Source: Devosia sp.
GTDB taxonomy: Bacteria; Pseudomonadota; Alphaproteobacteria; Rhizobiales; Devosiaceae
Assembly: GCA_011322005.1 (NCBI GenBank)
Contig: DROE01000057.1
Span: 1 to 6,535 of the forward strand
DNA: 6,535 nucleotides
Reading direction: 5' to 3'
The first letter of the stretch is position 1, and each line of letters starts with the position of its first letter. The position numbers were made by a program, and so were the translations under genes. This document shows, piece after piece, positions 5,985-6,535 of this stretch. The notes under the pieces were generated by a model, which made no database searches, was not told the origin of the DNA, and was given only the letters and a program-made list of their open reading frames with translations.

Positions 5985-6439
5985 CCGAACGCGTCACAAT
6001 TCATACGGACGGAGCCTGTTCAGGCAATCCAGGCCCCGGCGGCTGGGGGGCCATCCTGCAATATAGTGGGGTAAAAAAAGAACTGATGGGCGGGGCCAAA
6101 CTGACCACCAACAACCGCATGGAACTCACCGCCGCCATTGAAGCGCTCAACTCCCTCACCCGCCCCTGCGATGTCGATCTTTATACCGACAGCACCTATG
6201 TCAAAGACGGTCTGACCAGATGGATTCACAACTGGAAGCGCAACGGCTGGAAAACTTCGGCCAGAAAGCCGGTCAAGAATGTTGAACTCTGGCAGGCATT
6301 GGATGAAGCCACCGGACGACACAACATCACCTGGCACTGGCTCAAGGGGCATTCGGGAGATGAATTGAATGAAAGAGCCGATGCGCTGGCCAATATGGGT
6401 ATGGAGCCCTTCAAGCCGGCCGGACCGGACAAAGAGTAG
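5981..6439 (+). CDS. rnhA: Ribonuclease HI
   Basis: The enzyme is 152 residues and cleaves the RNA strand of RNA-DNA hybrids such as R-loops and Okazaki primers, using two metal ions, in the cytoplasm. All active-site residues are at the same numbers as in the E. coli enzyme: D10 (HTDGACSGNPGPGG), E48 (NNRMELTAA), D70 (LYTDSTYV), H124 (LKGHSGDELNERAD) and D134. The basic substrate-handle region, WIHNWKRNGWKTSARKPVKN (81-100), is present. The ATG at 5981 was chosen because GGAG lies 8 bases upstream and the protein then has standard length; an in-frame ATG at 5933 would add 16 residues inside the acetyltransferase gene. It is the last gene of the operon, followed by a terminator-like hairpin. 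Confidence 0.97.
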   Translation: MTERVTIHTDGACSGNPGPGGWGAILQYSGVKKELMGGAKLTTNNRMELTAAIEALNSLTRPCDVDLYTDSTYVKDGLTRWIHNWKRNGWKTSARKPVKNVELWQALDEATGRHNITWHWLKGHSGDELNERADALANMGMEPFKPAGPDKE

Positions 6440-6486
6440 CCACGTTCAAGCCGCAGGCAGACGGCTCCTAAATGCGAGGCGAGGTT

Positions 6487-6504
6487 GCGCAGCGCGCTTT
6501 TTTT
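6487..6504 (+). terminator. Likely intrinsic terminator of the ispH-GNAT-rnhA operon
   Basis: GCGC (6487-6490) pairs with GCGC (6494-6497) around an AGC loop, followed directly by seven T (6498-6504). The stem is short but all G-C and the T-run is good. It lies 48 bases past the rnhA stop, where the operon should end. Confidence 0.5.
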
Positions 6505-6523
6505 GTGACAATCTCTGTCACAA
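6503..6523. promoter_or_regulatory. Perfect 8-bp-arm inverted repeat near the right edge
   Basis: TTGTGACA (6503-6510) and TGTCACAA (6516-6523) form a perfect inverted repeat around ATCTC. It overlaps the end of the terminator T-run. No T-run follows it on either strand, so it fits a dimeric-regulator operator for a gene beyond the window better than a terminator. It is not a CRP site: TGTGA and TCACA are nine bases apart instead of six. Confidence 0.4.
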
Positions 6524-6535
6524 CATGATTCAGAC

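Noticed and set aside
6504..6522. CRP-type site TGTGA/TCACA
   Set aside because: The half-sites are nine bases apart, not the six of the CRP consensus.
6525..6535. ATG of a possible next gene at the right edge
   Set aside because: Only three codons are visible and there is no ribosome site, so it cannot be supported.

Overview
The window looks like chromosomal DNA of an alphaproteobacterium, most likely Hyphomicrobiales (Rhizobiales). The coding genes have a moderately GC-rich codon bias. The ispH - (one gene) - rnhA order is typical of that group, and the best promoter-like boxes carry the alphaproteobacterial TTGAC -35 core. I see no mobile element, CRISPR array, tRNA or rRNA.

Left part (1-880): a weakly supported minus-strand reading frame runs off the left edge (1-144). 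A plausible promoter (257-285) then leads to a small exported protein of unknown function (324-842). Its ribosome binding site lies inside a perfect 6-bp hairpin that ends two bases before the ATG.

Middle part, minus strand (880-4372): two genes point leftward. The first transcribed (4372 to 2081) encodes a protein related to pyruvate phosphate dikinase (PPDK). Its phosphohistidine and PEP/pyruvate domains are complete, but its N-terminal ATP-grasp part is about 100 residues short and eroded. After a 196-bp gap with direct and inverted repeats comes a membrane-anchored SleB/CwlJ-type cell wall hydrolase (1884 to 880). It converges on the small exported gene, and a cUUCGg hairpin sits at its 3' end.

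Right part, plus strand (4471-6439): a tight operon runs divergently from the PPDK-like gene. It encodes IspH (last step of the MEP isoprenoid pathway), a GNAT acetyltransferase (in the slot where I recall many relatives having thrB), and RNase HI. The gaps are 8 bp and a 4-bp ATGA overlap. A short GC hairpin with a T-run follows rnhA, and then a perfect 8-bp-arm inverted repeat near the right edge.

Most of the window is housekeeping. The points most worth following are the PPDK-like protein, which keeps the PEP half-reaction but seems to have lost the ATP half-reaction, and the structured leader of the small exported gene. No multi-gene undescribed system is evident.
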